In this document: positions 33,369 through 42,882 of the stretch, one piece after another
Numbering within the stretch: position 1 is the stretch's first letter
Layout: each line of letters begins with the position of its first letter
Source of the DNA: Eubacterium sp.
Lineage (GTDB): Bacteria; Bacillota; Clostridia; Lachnospirales; Lachnospiraceae
Length of the DNA stretch: 64,000 bases
Reading direction: 5' to 3'
NCBI GenBank assembly: GCA_017433615.1
Contig: JAFRGW010000034.1
Span: 1-64,000 of the forward strand
Position numbers and translations under genes: made by a program
Notes under the pieces: model-generated
The model's input: the letters and a program-made list of their open reading frames with translations, nothing else
What the model was told of the DNA's origin: nothing
The model's database searches: none

Positions 33369-35069
33369 ATGTTCAGAAAGCTAACACTAAAATTTGGCGG
33401 AAGGGTGATGCTTCTTGTATTCAGTGTCTCTATGATGATCACAGTTGTAATGAGCATCCTTTTCTATCAGCGTTCTGCTGTATCCCTTGTGGATCATTAT
33501 ACAAAAAACGTTACAGAAAACCTGACCCGGCGGACAGAACTCTTCGACAGTATGATGAAGGATGCTTATTTAACCTGTGTCTGCGGGGCAACGGATCCGG
33601 AACTGCAGAATCTTCTTTCTGAACACGGGGAGAACCAGAATGAAGAACTGACTGTCCTGCTGCGGAAGTATCTGGAGCGCAGTGATAATATCCATTCAGT
33701 ATACTGTTATCTGCCGGAGGAAGATGTGATTGTCCAGGTCAGTGAGGGCAGCGAACAGGTGCAGGCAGGGACAGATGCGGTTCATACATGGGCAGAGGAT
33801 ATCAGGCAGCAGTCCAAAAGGAACGATCCCTTTTCGCCGGTATTTAATAAGGATAAGGTGTCCGTTTTTCACCGGCATTTTTTTACATTTTCCAAAGAGG
33901 TATTCAGAAGGGACGGGGGGACCGGCGGTATCCTGTTTATCAATGTGGATGAACGCCGTGTTTACTTTTCGTGTCTGCGGGGAGAAACAGATGTACAGCA
34001 TGATTTGTATCTGATGAATGGATCGTTAATCACTTCCGGACAGTCTGAAAGTATGCTGGGAACAGAACTGAAGGAACCGGAACATATCCTGAAAGTCAGT
34101 GCGAATGCACAGGAAACAGAGTATACAATGCTGTCACTGGCAGACCGGAGTGTGATCACAGAAGATTTGAAAAGGACAGGAAACCGGATCATACTGATGG
34201 CTGTGTTTCTGAATCTGCTGTGTGCGGTACCTGTATATCTTCTGATCCGGCACCTGATGCGGCCACTGAAAGAACTGGAACAGGACATGAACCGTGTCAG
34301 AGAGGGCGATTTTACAGTCCGTGCGAAAGTTTACAGGGAAGATGAGATCGGCAGTCTTTCGGAACATTTTAATGAAATGATCGGACAGATTGAACAGCTG
34401 ATTGAAGATCTGGTCACACAGAGAATGCTGAAAAAAGAGGCGGAAATTGAGGCGCTGCAATACCAGATTACACCACATTTTATGTACAACACATTGAATT
34501 CAATTAAATATGCGGCGATTCTGCAGAATGCGGATCATATTGCGGAGCTGCTGCAGGCTTTCACAGAGCTGCTGCGGATGAGTGCAAGTGACAGAGGATC
34601 ATTTATAACTGTCGGTCAGGAAATCCATATGGTGCAGAATTATATGATGCTGCAGCAGTTCCGGTATGAAAACTCATTTTCGGCAGAATACGAAATTGAG
34701 GCAGGTGCAGAAGGATTCTATGTGCCGCGTCTGCTGATCCAGCCGCTTGTAGAAAATGCAATTCTCCACGGACTGGATCACGGAGAAAGAGACAACCAGA
34801 TAAAAATTTCGGTTCGGCAGACATCTGGGCTGGTTGAGATCAAAGTGGCAGATAACGGATCGGGCATGTCACAGGAAGAACTCGACCGTCTGCTCAGCGG
34901 GCAGTACAGGAGCAAATTTAACGGGATTGGAATCCATAACATTATTGAGCGCCTCCGTCTTTATTACGGAGCAGACGGCAATCTGGAATACCGGTCCTTC
35001 ATCGGAAAAGGAACGACAGCGATCATTACGTTTCCGGCAACAGACGATCCGGAGGCGTATACGATCTGA
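33369..35069 (+). CDS. Sensor histidine kinase, YesM/LytS type
   Basis: A 566-residue membrane kinase. Span 1 about residues 14-36, an outside sensor domain to about 275, span 2 about 276-298, HAMP (LMRPLKELEQDMNRVREGDF), His_kinase domain with phospho-acceptor His near 369 in YQITPHFMYNTLNSIKY, and a HATPase domain with LIQPLVENAILHGL, VADNGSGMS and GIGIHNIIERL. It pairs with the YesN-type regulator at 36101. A sugar-binding lipoprotein gene sits between them, as in XylFII-LytS-YesN xylose sensing in Clostridium, so the lipoprotein probably presents the ligand to this kinase (inference). Confidence 0.93.
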   Translation: MFRKLTLKFGGRVMLLVFSVSMMITVVMSILFYQRSAVSLVDHYTKNVTENLTRRTELFDSMMKDAYLTCVCGATDPELQNLLSEHGENQNEELTVLLRKYLERSDNIHSVYCYLPEEDVIVQVSEGSEQVQAGTDAVHTWAEDIRQQSKRNDPFSPVFNKDKVSVFHRHFFTFSKEVFRRDGGTGGILFINVDERRVYFSCLRGETDVQHDLYLMNGSLITSGQSESMLGTELKEPEHILKVSANAQETEYTMLSLADRSVITEDLKRTGNRIILMAVFLNLLCAVPVYLLIRHLMRPLKELEQDMNRVREGDFTVRAKVYREDEIGSLSEHFNEMIGQIEQLIEDLVTQRMLKKEAEIEALQYQITPHFMYNTLNSIKYAAILQNADHIAELLQAFTELLRMSASDRGSFITVGQEIHMVQNYMMLQQFRYENSFSAEYEIEAGAEGFYVPRLLIQPLVENAILHGLDHGERDNQIKISVRQTSGLVEIKVADNGSGMSQEELDRLLSGQYRSKFNGIGIHNIIERLRLYYGADGNLEYRSFIGKGTTAIITFPATDDPEAYTI

Positions 35070-35141
35070 CGAACCGTACGGACCCGGGTATTGTGTCAGG
35101 TCTCGCAGGGGCCTGAAAAAGATAACACTGGAGGGGGCAGC

Positions 35142-36104
35142 ATGAAAAAACGAACCGGAATCTTTCTGACAGCCGCACTGATCTTATCTGCATGTGGAAA
35201 TCCTGCTTCAGACCAGACTGTCCAGGCGGACAGGCCGTCGGTGATTGCGATTGTAAAGGCAATGGATTCGCTGCACTGGCTTTCTGTCGAGGAAGGTCTG
35301 GATCAGGCGGCTCTGCAGTCGGGAGTCGATTTGAATGTTCTCTGGCCGGACGAAGAAGACGATGTGGAAACCCAAAACCGCATAATACAGGATGCAATCA
35401 CCGCAAAACCGGATGCTGTGATACTTGCACCCTGCGACTCTGTCCGGGTTCAGCCATATATAAAGGAGTTGCAGAAACAGGGGACGCCCCTTCTTTATAT
35501 GGATGAGGAAGGCGGGGGCAGATCGGGAATTCCATATGTCGGATCCGATAATTATCATGCAGGTGAACTGGCAGCAGAGAAGCTCGCAGAGTCGCTGCCG
35601 GAAGATGCAAAAGTTGCCGTCATTGCCGGAAGTCAGAGTCAGATGGCGCATCAGAAACGTGCCGGCGGTTTTACAGACTATATAGAGAAAAATACATCCC
35701 TGCAGGTGGTATCTGTCAAAGAAGTTCCGGGAACGACTCTGGCAGGCGGACGCAAAGCCATGCAGGAGATATTAGAGGAGGATCCGGATGTTGCAGGTGT
35801 TTTCTGCGCCAGTGCCATGCTGGTTATGGGAGCGCTGGAGAATAATGAAGCCACCGGAAGAACTGAGATCAGGCTGGTCGGAATGGATACGCAGAGCGAT
35901 GCGCTGTCAGCCCTTGAAAATGGTAAAATTCTGGCGATGATCAGTCAGAACGGTTACGAAATCGGCTATACGGCACTCCTGCAGGCTGTCAGCAGTCTGG
36001 AAGGTACCGAAGTCCCGGAAAAAACATATGTTTCCAATGAAGTAATAACGAAAGAGACAGCAGATACATTTTTGCAGAAATATGTAAGTGAGGGAAGATC
36101 ATGA
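35142..36104 (+). CDS. Sensor-associated sugar-binding lipoprotein, XylFII/RbsB-like
   Basis: A 320-residue lipoprotein with lipobox LILSAC (Cys about residue 18) and a type-I periplasmic-binding fold: SVIAIVKAMDSLHWLSVEEGLDQAA, then KPDAVILAPCDS, IPYVGSDNYHAGELAAE and RLVGMDTQSDALSALE. The start at 35142 follows GGAGGGGG. It is encoded between a YesM kinase and a YesN regulator and overlaps the latter by ATGA, while the importer has its own binding protein at 40637. The likely role is sensing rather than transport. Confidence 0.87.
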   Translation: MKKRTGIFLTAALILSACGNPASDQTVQADRPSVIAIVKAMDSLHWLSVEEGLDQAALQSGVDLNVLWPDEEDDVETQNRIIQDAITAKPDAVILAPCDSVRVQPYIKELQKQGTPLLYMDEEGGGRSGIPYVGSDNYHAGELAAEKLAESLPEDAKVAVIAGSQSQMAHQKRAGGFTDYIEKNTSLQVVSVKEVPGTTLAGGRKAMQEILEEDPDVAGVFCASAMLVMGALENNEATGRTEIRLVGMDTQSDALSALENGKILAMISQNGYEIGYTALLQAVSSLEGTEVPEKTYVSNEVITKETADTFLQKYVSEGRS

Positions 36105-37645
36105 AACGTGTGCTGATTGTGGATGATGATTTTCTGGTCCGGCGTTATCTTGCCCAGCTGATTGACTGGGAGAAGAACGGATATGAGCTGCTGGAGCCTG
36201 CCCGGGACGGTGGACAGGCATTGAATATGATCAGGGATCATGTTCCTGATCTTGTTCTGACAGATATTGACATGCCGGTGATGAACGGGATCGAGCTGCT
36301 GATGCAGATGCGGGAAGAATCTCTTCATCCTCATATCGTCATTTTGAGCTGCCATGATGATTTTGCCTATGTCCGGGAATCAATGCGGCTCGGCGCGGAA
36401 GAATATATTCTGAAGGACGAGGTATCAGAGGAAAAACTGCTGGAGGTTCTGTCTGATATTTTCCGGGATGAAGCAGGCAGAGAATCTGAGCATGTCCGGA
36501 CACAGAAAGAGACAGACAGAGAATCTGAGCCGGCCATGACACAAAAAGGAACCGGCAGGAAAACGGAAGCCGTGCGTGCAGAACTTCTGCGGCTGCTGGA
36601 TGGTGTTTCTGAAAGAAGTGATTTAATCGCTCCGGATGCGGTCGCTGCACTGCAGGTTGTTGATTATGAGGAAAATGCAGCGTATCAGTCGCTGGAAAAC
36701 AGGGAACAGTTTTACCGGTCCTTTGCGGAGCTGTGTGAAGAAAAAGCTGAGGGATGCAGGAATGTCAGAGTTGTCCATGTACGGGGCGGCTGGTTTGCCG
36801 TGCTTTTTGAGTTGAAAGATACTGTAAGCCTGCAGGATCGTCAGTATATACTTCAGAAAAACGTCAATATGTTTCAATATGAGGCGGACAGACATTATGA
36901 GGTTTCCCTGAGAGTCGGTATCAGCGAAATGCAGTTCTGCAGCAATGATGTGCAGAATTGCTGGGAGTCGGCAAAAGATCTGACGGGACATGCCTTTTAT
37001 AACCGGGGAACTACTTTTTACAGCTGGCAGACACCGCCCATGGGGAATACACTCCCGCAGAAAGCGCAGGATTTTCTGGACGTCGCGCCGGAAATGATCG
37101 CCAGACGCGACCGCGAAGCTGTGCATGAGGCATGTGAAAGTGTACTGAAGACATTTATGAAGGAGCAGACAAAGGAGACCATTGTAATTGCATGGGTCCG
37201 GAATGCAGACAGGATTTTCCAGCTGGAGATGCAGCCGGCTCCAAAACATTTCCGGGAGATGAATGAACGCGTCAGGTTATACGTGGCAGCCTGTACAGAG
37301 CGGCTGCCGGATACAAACGAATACAGCGAAAGTGTTGCAATGGTGATCCGGTATATTCAGAAGAACTATGCAGATAACATCTCGCTGAATGATGCAGCAG
37401 AAGCCGTACACCTGACGACAACCTATCTCAGCTATGTTTTTCACAAAGAGACAAATATCACGTTCTCAGAATATCTTCAGTCCTGCCGGATTGACAGAGC
37501 GCGGGAACTTCTGGAACATACAGATGAGAAAGTGCGGGAGATCGGGCAGATGGTCGGATACAATGATAACCGGCATTTCAGCAAGACCTTTAAGAAAGTG
37601 ACGGGATTCACGCCGCAGGAGTACCGAAAACAGCATCGCAGGTGA
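36101..37645 (+). CDS. AraC-type response regulator, YesN type
   Basis: A 514-residue regulator. Receiver domain at residues 1-120 with the acidic pair VDDD, phospho-acceptor Asp near 55 in LTDIDMPVMNG, and the Lys in YILKDE. A polar segment around 125-155 contains a 13-residue tandem duplication (RESEHVRTQKET then RESEPAMTQKGT). The middle domain is unassigned. A C-terminal AraC double helix-turn-helix lies at about 410-512 (ISLNDAAEAVHLTTTYLSYVFHKET; VREIGQMVGYNDNRHFSKTFKKVTG). Expected to activate the importer operon that starts at 37971. Confidence 0.93.
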   Translation: MKRVLIVDDDFLVRRYLAQLIDWEKNGYELLEPARDGGQALNMIRDHVPDLVLTDIDMPVMNGIELLMQMREESLHPHIVILSCHDDFAYVRESMRLGAEEYILKDEVSEEKLLEVLSDIFRDEAGRESEHVRTQKETDRESEPAMTQKGTGRKTEAVRAELLRLLDGVSERSDLIAPDAVAALQVVDYEENAAYQSLENREQFYRSFAELCEEKAEGCRNVRVVHVRGGWFAVLFELKDTVSLQDRQYILQKNVNMFQYEADRHYEVSLRVGISEMQFCSNDVQNCWESAKDLTGHAFYNRGTTFYSWQTPPMGNTLPQKAQDFLDVAPEMIARRDREAVHEACESVLKTFMKEQTKETIVIAWVRNADRIFQLEMQPAPKHFREMNERVRLYVAACTERLPDTNEYSESVAMVIRYIQKNYADNISLNDAAEAVHLTTTYLSYVFHKETNITFSEYLQSCRIDRARELLEHTDEKVREIGQMVGYNDNRHFSKTFKKVTGFTPQEYRKQHRR

Positions 37646-37730
37646 AGCTCCTTTTGCAAGCGGATATCCGCAGCGCCGGCAGACGCGGAGCTGAAGATCT
37701 GCAATCAAAACAGAATCGAAATCGAAAAAT

Positions 37731-37783
37731 AAGACACCTTGTCGAAAAACTGTCCCGTACAGTGCCGGCAGGTGTCTTTTTTT
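37731..37783 (+). terminator. Rho-independent terminator of the two-component operon
   Basis: AAGACACCT (37731-37739) pairs with AGGTGTCTT (37770-37778), with an inner CTGT/ACAG hairpin, then a T-run to 37783. The remaining 37784-37970 holds no gene; it is the likely promoter region of the importer operon. Confidence 0.85.
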
Positions 37784-37970
37784 GTGTCTGCATCAGAAAA
37801 AAAGAGCGTATTTTTGATGCATTTTCCGAAAGAACGGCTCGTTATAAAATGGCAGGATCCGGCTTATACTTTGTACAACAAAGAAAAACAGCAGCCGCGA
37901 AAGAACGAAAGCGACAGGCCGGCTGCAGAAACGAAGGGGAAGCAAGAGAAAAAGAGGAGGTAAACATCAT

Positions 37971-39485
37971 ATGAGCAATTCGAAGTATCTCGTAGAGATG
38001 AACGATATCTCCGTAGAATTTCCGGGTGTTAAGGCACTGGATGGTGTTCATTTTAATGCAATACCCGGCGAGGTACACGTTCTTCTCGGAGAGAACGGCG
38101 CAGGCAAAAGTACCATTATGAAGGTGCTGGCCGGTGTAAATACCAATTATACGGGAACAATCATCTGGAAGGGAGAAGAAATAGTTGCAAAGAGTGTCGA
38201 AGAGCAGCGGGAACGCGGTGTCGGCATCATTTTCCAGGAACTGAATCTGCTGGACAACCTCACGGTCGCAGAGAACATGTTTCTCGGGCGGCAGCCGCTC
38301 ACAAAGTCCGGAAACATCGACTGGAAGAAAATGAATGCAGACGCCAGAAAGCTGCTGGATGATATTCATTCAGACATCGATGAGAAGATCCAGGTCTCAA
38401 AGCTGACAGTCGGACAGAAACAGATGGTTGAGATTGCAAAATCCATGTCGTACCACTGCGATATCCTGATCATGGATGAGCCGACTTCCGCACTTACGGA
38501 GAAAGAAGTAAATGCACTCTTTGAGCTGATCCACAGGCTGACAGCTGAAGGTGTAGCGATCGTATATATTTCCCACAGACTTGCGGAGATCAAGCAGATC
38601 GGTGACCGGGTTACAATTTTCCGTGACGGCAAATATGTCGACACGCTGAACCTGAAAGAAATCACGATCGATCAGATGGTAGCCCTGATGGTCGGACGTG
38701 AGATGACCAATTACTATCCCAAGGTTGATGTAGAACCGGGAGAGATCCTGCTGGAAGTAAAGAATTTTAAGCAGAATACCACACTGAAGGATGTTTCCTT
38801 CTATGCGAGAGCCGGAGAAATAACCGGATTCTATGGTCTGATGGGTGCAGGCCGTACAGAACTGATGCGGGCAGTATTCGGCGCAGATCCGGTCGACAGT
38901 GGAGAGGTTTTCGTCAAAGGTCAGAAAACGGTAATTAAGAGTCCGGAGCAGGCTGTTAAAATGGGCATTGCACTTCTGACAGAAGACCGGAAACAGCAGG
39001 GGCTGATCCTTGAATTTGATTTGAACCAGAATATTTCCCTCCCTAATTTGTCAACTGCCATGACAAAGTTCGGTTTGAATCATAAGAAGGAGACAGCTAA
39101 CAATCAGAAACTGGCGGACTCCATGCGGGTTAAGACACCGTCTCTGATGCAGAAAGCGAAAAACCTCTCCGGCGGAAACCAGCAGAAGGTCGTCATCTGC
39201 AAATGGCTGAATACCAATTCGGACATCGTCATTTTCGATGAGCCGACACGCGGTATTGACGTCGGCGCGAAGGCGGAGATCTACTCCATCATGAATGAGC
39301 TGAAAGAAGATGGTAAAGCAGTCATCATGGTATCCTCAGAGCTTGCGGAATGCATGGGCGTCAGCGACAGAATCTACGTCATGCATGAAGGTGAGATCAC
39401 CGGTCTGATTGAGCGTGATCAGATGAAGGATGTTACAGAAGAGCTTGTCGTAGGATACGCGACAGCGGCAACCACAATGAATTAA
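37971..39485 (+). CDS. Ribose/inositol-type ABC importer, double ATPase (RbsA/MglA-like)
   Basis: A 504-residue ATPase with two nucleotide-binding domains. NBD1 has Walker A GENGAGKST near residue 42, signature-like LTVGQKQMVEIA and Walker B DILIMDEPTSAL. NBD2 has a degenerate Walker A GLMGAGRTE near 290 and a good signature LSGGNQQKVVICKWL near 398, then VIFDEPTRGIDVGAKAEIY. This asymmetry is the norm in the carbohydrate CUT2 class. It energises import with the permease and binding protein that follow. GAGGAGG lies 11 bases before the ATG. Confidence 0.94.
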   Translation: MSNSKYLVEMNDISVEFPGVKALDGVHFNAIPGEVHVLLGENGAGKSTIMKVLAGVNTNYTGTIIWKGEEIVAKSVEEQRERGVGIIFQELNLLDNLTVAENMFLGRQPLTKSGNIDWKKMNADARKLLDDIHSDIDEKIQVSKLTVGQKQMVEIAKSMSYHCDILIMDEPTSALTEKEVNALFELIHRLTAEGVAIVYISHRLAEIKQIGDRVTIFRDGKYVDTLNLKEITIDQMVALMVGREMTNYYPKVDVEPGEILLEVKNFKQNTTLKDVSFYARAGEITGFYGLMGAGRTELMRAVFGADPVDSGEVFVKGQKTVIKSPEQAVKMGIALLTEDRKQQGLILEFDLNQNISLPNLSTAMTKFGLNHKKETANNQKLADSMRVKTPSLMQKAKNLSGGNQQKVVICKWLNTNSDIVIFDEPTRGIDVGAKAEIYSIMNELKEDGKAVIMVSSELAECMGVSDRIYVMHEGEITGLIERDQMKDVTEELVVGYATAATTMN

Positions 39486-39539
39486 GCAACTCCCGGGATT
39501 AAGAAAATCCGGATCGGAAAATAAAAAAGGAGAATAAAG

Positions 39540-40508
39540 ATGAATACAACAGCTGCAAAGACAAAGAAAATAGATTTATCGAACATGTCGGCACTGCTCG
39601 TACTGATCGTTCTGTGCGTGCTGCTGTCAATCGCAGAACCGGCATTCCATTCATTTGCAAACTTCATTAACATTCTGCAGCAGGTTACCGTATATGCGGT
39701 CCTGGCAGTCGGTGTCAACATTGTAATCTTCACCGGCGGTATCGATATCTCAGTCGGATCAGTCGTTGCTTTTACCGGTATCGTAATGGGTAAGATCATC
39801 GTCGAAGCTGGTCTTCCGAGCATCGTCGGCATCATCGCCGCACTGGCAATCGGACTTGGCTGCGGCCTGTTCAACGGCATTATGATTTCCAAATTCAAAC
39901 TGCAGCCTATGATTGCGACCCTCGCCATGATGTCTATGGCCCGCGGCGCTGCTTATACAATTGCTGACGGAAATACGATCACAGGTTACTCTGCTGGATT
40001 CCGTTTCATCGGTTCCGGTACCATTCCGGGAACACAGATTCCGGTTCAGATCATTTTCATGATCCTGCTGTACATCCTGTTCTACTACATCATGAAATAC
40101 CGCAGATTCGGCCGCTACATTTACTCCATCGGCGGCAACGAAGAAGCAACAAGACTTTCCGGTATCAATGTCACAAAGTATAAAACCATGGCATACGGAA
40201 TCTCTGGCCTCTGCGCCGGTATAGCTTCCGTAATCCTGACAGCAAAGCTGAACTCCGCACAGTCTACAGCAGGCCTTGACTATGAGATGGACGCAATTGC
40301 ATCCTGCGTCATCGGCGGAACATCCCTCCTCGGCGGATCCGGTTCAGTCTGGGGCACATTCGTAGGTGCAATCATCATGATCGTTATCAGAAACGGTCTG
40401 AACCTCCTGAACGTTTCCTCAAACCTGCAGAAGCTGGTTATCGGTGTTGTCATCCTGATTGCAGTCCTTGCTGACGCGATCCGAAACGGCGCACTGAAGA
40501 AAGCATAA
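39540..40508 (+). CDS. CUT2-class ABC permease (RbsC-like)
   Basis: A 322-residue membrane protein with 8-10 spans. Family blocks: VNIVIFTGGIDISVGSVVAFTG near residue 58, IATLAMMSMARGAAY near 120, YSIGGNEEATRLSGINV near 195 and the coupling SCVIGGTSLLGGSGSVWGT near 258. It forms the translocation channel, probably as a homodimer, with the ATPase encoded 54 bp upstream. A strong hairpin follows before the binding-protein gene. Confidence 0.94.
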   Translation: MNTTAAKTKKIDLSNMSALLVLIVLCVLLSIAEPAFHSFANFINILQQVTVYAVLAVGVNIVIFTGGIDISVGSVVAFTGIVMGKIIVEAGLPSIVGIIAALAIGLGCGLFNGIMISKFKLQPMIATLAMMSMARGAAYTIADGNTITGYSAGFRFIGSGTIPGTQIPVQIIFMILLYILFYYIMKYRRFGRYIYSIGGNEEATRLSGINVTKYKTMAYGISGLCAGIASVILTAKLNSAQSTAGLDYEMDAIASCVIGGTSLLGGSGSVWGTFVGAIIMIVIRNGLNLLNVSSNLQKLVIGVVILIAVLADAIRNGALKKA

Positions 40509-40546
40509 AACATAACAGGCAGTACACAGAAAATTATTTAAAGGTA

Positions 40547-40587
40547 TATCCCGGCCGGGATTGGCTGAATGATTCCGGCCGGATATT
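40547..40587 (+). promoter_or_regulatory. Stable hairpin between permease and binding-protein genes
   Basis: ATATCCCGGCCGG (40547-40559) pairs with CCGGCCGGATAT (40576-40587) with one bulged C. No T-tract; likely an mRNA-processing or 5-prime stabilising structure for the binding-protein message. Confidence 0.65.
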
Positions 40588-40636
40588 AAACAAGTTCATT
40601 ATTTACCCGGTAAGGGCATATGAAAGGAGAAACATT

Positions 40637-41683
40637 ATGAAAAACTGGAAAAAACTGATCGCAGTCGCTATGGCAGGCGCAATGTCCATGAGTATGCTGG
40701 CAGCATGCGGAAGCAGCTCTGATTCAAGTGCAGCATCTTCTGCACCGGCAGCAGCATCTTCTGCAGCAAGTGAGGCAGCTTCCTCAACATCTGTTGAGAA
40801 GAAGGACGGAGATGTCAAGATTGCCTATATCGTAAAGGCTAAAACAGATGAATTCTGGACAACCATGGAAACAGGTGCATATGCAGCTGCAGAAGAGAAG
40901 GGTGTAACCCTCGAGTTCCAGGCACCGGAGAAAGAGACTGACGTCGAGAAACAGGTACAGATGGTTGAGAACGCAGTTGTCAAGGGATTTGATGCAATCA
41001 TCCTGTCAGCAGCTGATTCTACATCACTGCTTCCGTCAATCGTAAAGGCTAACAATGCAGGCATTCCGGTTGTACTCGTAAATGATACCATCGATATGGA
41101 TGAGCTCACAAACCAGGGCGGAAAAGTTGAGACCTACGTCGGCATCAGCCAGTATGACGCAGCTGCACAGGCAGGTACTTATGCTGCAGAGAACATCAAA
41201 GACGGCAAGATCTGCTATCTGGAAGGTGTTCCGGGCGTAAAGGCACTTGATGACCGTCTTGCAGGCTTCCAGGATCAGGCTCCGGACTTTGAGACAGTTG
41301 CTTCTCAGACCGCAAAGTGTGACAGAAATGAAGCTTACAACGTTATGCAGAATGTTCTGAATGCAAATCCGGATGTCAATGTTGTCTGGGCAGTCAACGC
41401 TGAGATGGGTCAGGGTGCCATCCAGGCGATCGACCAGATGAAGAAGACCGGCTCCATCAGCGTATTTGACTTTGACGCTTCCTCAGATGACCTTGCAGCA
41501 ATCGAAGAGGGCACACTTACAGGTACTGTTGCACAGTATCCGAATAAGCAGGCAGAAGCAGCAATCCAGGCTTGCCTCGATGTTCTTGACGGCAAGACAC
41601 TTGAAGAGCACACAGAGACACCTTCTCTGCTGGTAACAGCTGACAACCTTGATGAGTACAAGGCAGAGATGGGAATCGAATAA
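40637..41683 (+). CDS. CUT2-class sugar/inositol-binding lipoprotein (RbsB/IbpA-like)
   Basis: A 348-residue lipoprotein with lipobox MLAAC (Cys about residue 25), a Ser/Ala-rich linker (about 27-58) and a type-I binding fold: KIAYIVKAKTDEFWTTMETGAY, KGFDAIILSAADSTSLLP, YVGISQYDAAAQAGTYAAENI and VWAVNAEMGQGAIQAID. It delivers ligand to the importer encoded upstream. The iolG/iolE-type neighbours make myo-inositol a good candidate (inference). The gene is flanked by two stable hairpins (40547 and 41749), consistent with higher expression than the membrane subunits. Confidence 0.92.
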   Translation: MKNWKKLIAVAMAGAMSMSMLAACGSSSDSSAASSAPAAASSAASEAASSTSVEKKDGDVKIAYIVKAKTDEFWTTMETGAYAAAEEKGVTLEFQAPEKETDVEKQVQMVENAVVKGFDAIILSAADSTSLLPSIVKANNAGIPVVLVNDTIDMDELTNQGGKVETYVGISQYDAAAQAGTYAAENIKDGKICYLEGVPGVKALDDRLAGFQDQAPDFETVASQTAKCDRNEAYNVMQNVLNANPDVNVVWAVNAEMGQGAIQAIDQMKKTGSISVFDFDASSDDLAAIEEGTLTGTVAQYPNKQAEAAIQACLDVLDGKTLEEHTETPSLLVTADNLDEYKAEMGIE

Positions 41684-41748
41684 AGAGACACTGCGAAAAG
41701 ATTAAGATTGTCTGAACGACAGAATCGTCGCAAAACTGTAGATTTAGG

Positions 41749-41779
41749 GCGCCTGCGGCAATACAAATGCCGCGGGCGT
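41749..41779 (+). promoter_or_regulatory. Hairpin between binding-protein and iolE-like genes
   Basis: GCGCCTGCGGCA (41749-41760) and TGCCGCGGGCGT (41768-41779) form a 12-bp stem with two G-T pairs, followed only by TTCGATT; a partial terminator or stabiliser. Confidence 0.6.
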
Positions 41780-41812
41780 TTCGATTATAAGATGATAAGG
41801 AGAGAATCAGAA

Positions 41813-42712
41813 ATGATGCTGAAGAATATAAAACTGGGGATTGCACCGATCAACTGGACCAATGACGATATGCCGCAGCTGGGCGGGGACCGGACCTTCG
41901 AGCAGATGATTTCCGAGGCGGCGCTGGCCGGTTACAAAGGAACCGAAATCGGCGGAAAATTCCCGTCGGATCCGGTTGTATTAAAGAAGGCGCTGGATTT
42001 GCGCGGCATGCAGATTACGTCGCAGTGGTTTTCATCCTTTCTCTGTTCGGAATCCTATGAGTCGAATGAGGAGCGGTTTATCAGCCAGCTGGATTTTCTG
42101 GAGAAAGTCGGCGCGAAGATGATCAATGTATGTGAAGTGACAAGATGCCTGTTTGCAGAAACCTGTTCCATGTTTGGCGACAGAAAGCCGGTTGCGGATG
42201 ATGAAGAGTGGGAGAAGCTCTGCAGCGGCCTCAACAGACTTGGAAAGATTGCGTCGGACAGAGGGTTCACACTCTGCTATCATCATCATATGGCAACTGT
42301 CGTTCAGACATTCGAAGAGACAGAACGGCTTATGGACAATACAGATCCGGCGTTTGTATCACTCTGCTTTGACACGGGACACTTTACGGTAGCCGGTGCG
42401 GATGCGGCAAAAGCCGCAGAGCGGTTTGCGGACCGCATTGCCTATGTGCATCTGAAAGATATCCGCCCGGAGAAGCTTGAACAGGCAGTGCGGGAAGGAT
42501 GGGCATTCCGCCGCTGCGTTCTGGAGGGCTGCTTTACAGTTCCGGGAGACGGCTGTGTAGATTATCCGGCAGTATTTGAAGTGCTAGGACAGGCAGGCTA
42601 TGAAGGTTGGATGACCGTGGAAGCCGAACAGGATCCGGATGTCGCCAATCCGTTCGAATACGCACTGAAGGCACAGGCATACCTGAAAGAAGCCGGAATT
42701 CAGGCGGTATAA
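41813..42712 (+). CDS. iolE: Sugar phosphate isomerase/epimerase family protein, myo-inosose-2 dehydratase-like
   Basis: A 299-residue TIM-barrel protein of the AP-endonuclease-2-like superfamily. It opens with LGIAPINWTNDDMPQLGGD, a strong IolE-type start, and keeps metal-ligand blocks TLCYHHHMATVVQT near 155, LCFDTGHF near 190, VHLKDI near 222 and MTVEAEQDP near 270. IolE dehydrates scyllo-inosose, the product of IolG. The start at 41813 follows TAAGGAGAG; the upstream extension has no ribosome site. Other iol genes (B, C, D, J) are not in this window. Confidence 0.88.
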   Translation: MMLKNIKLGIAPINWTNDDMPQLGGDRTFEQMISEAALAGYKGTEIGGKFPSDPVVLKKALDLRGMQITSQWFSSFLCSESYESNEERFISQLDFLEKVGAKMINVCEVTRCLFAETCSMFGDRKPVADDEEWEKLCSGLNRLGKIASDRGFTLCYHHHMATVVQTFEETERLMDNTDPAFVSLCFDTGHFTVAGADAAKAAERFADRIAYVHLKDIRPEKLEQAVREGWAFRRCVLEGCFTVPGDGCVDYPAVFEVLGQAGYEGWMTVEAEQDPDVANPFEYALKAQAYLKEAGIQAV

Positions 42713-42740
42713 ACAAATTGTTTTAAGAAGAGAGTTAAGA

Positions 42741-42775
42741 GGCTGTCACAGTTCCCCCGCTGTGACGGCCTTTTT
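42741..42775 (+). terminator. Rho-independent terminator after the iolE-like gene
   Basis: GGCTGTCACAG pairs with CTGTGACGGCC around TTCCCCCG, followed by TTTTT. Confidence 0.92.
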
Positions 42776-42882
42776 GCCTGCAGCAGCATTCTGATGAGTT
42801 GACAATTAAGTACTGAAAAGGTACGCTCAAAAAGAAGGGTAGTACATACAGCAGGGCAGCTGAATTGATACAGGAGGATGAA

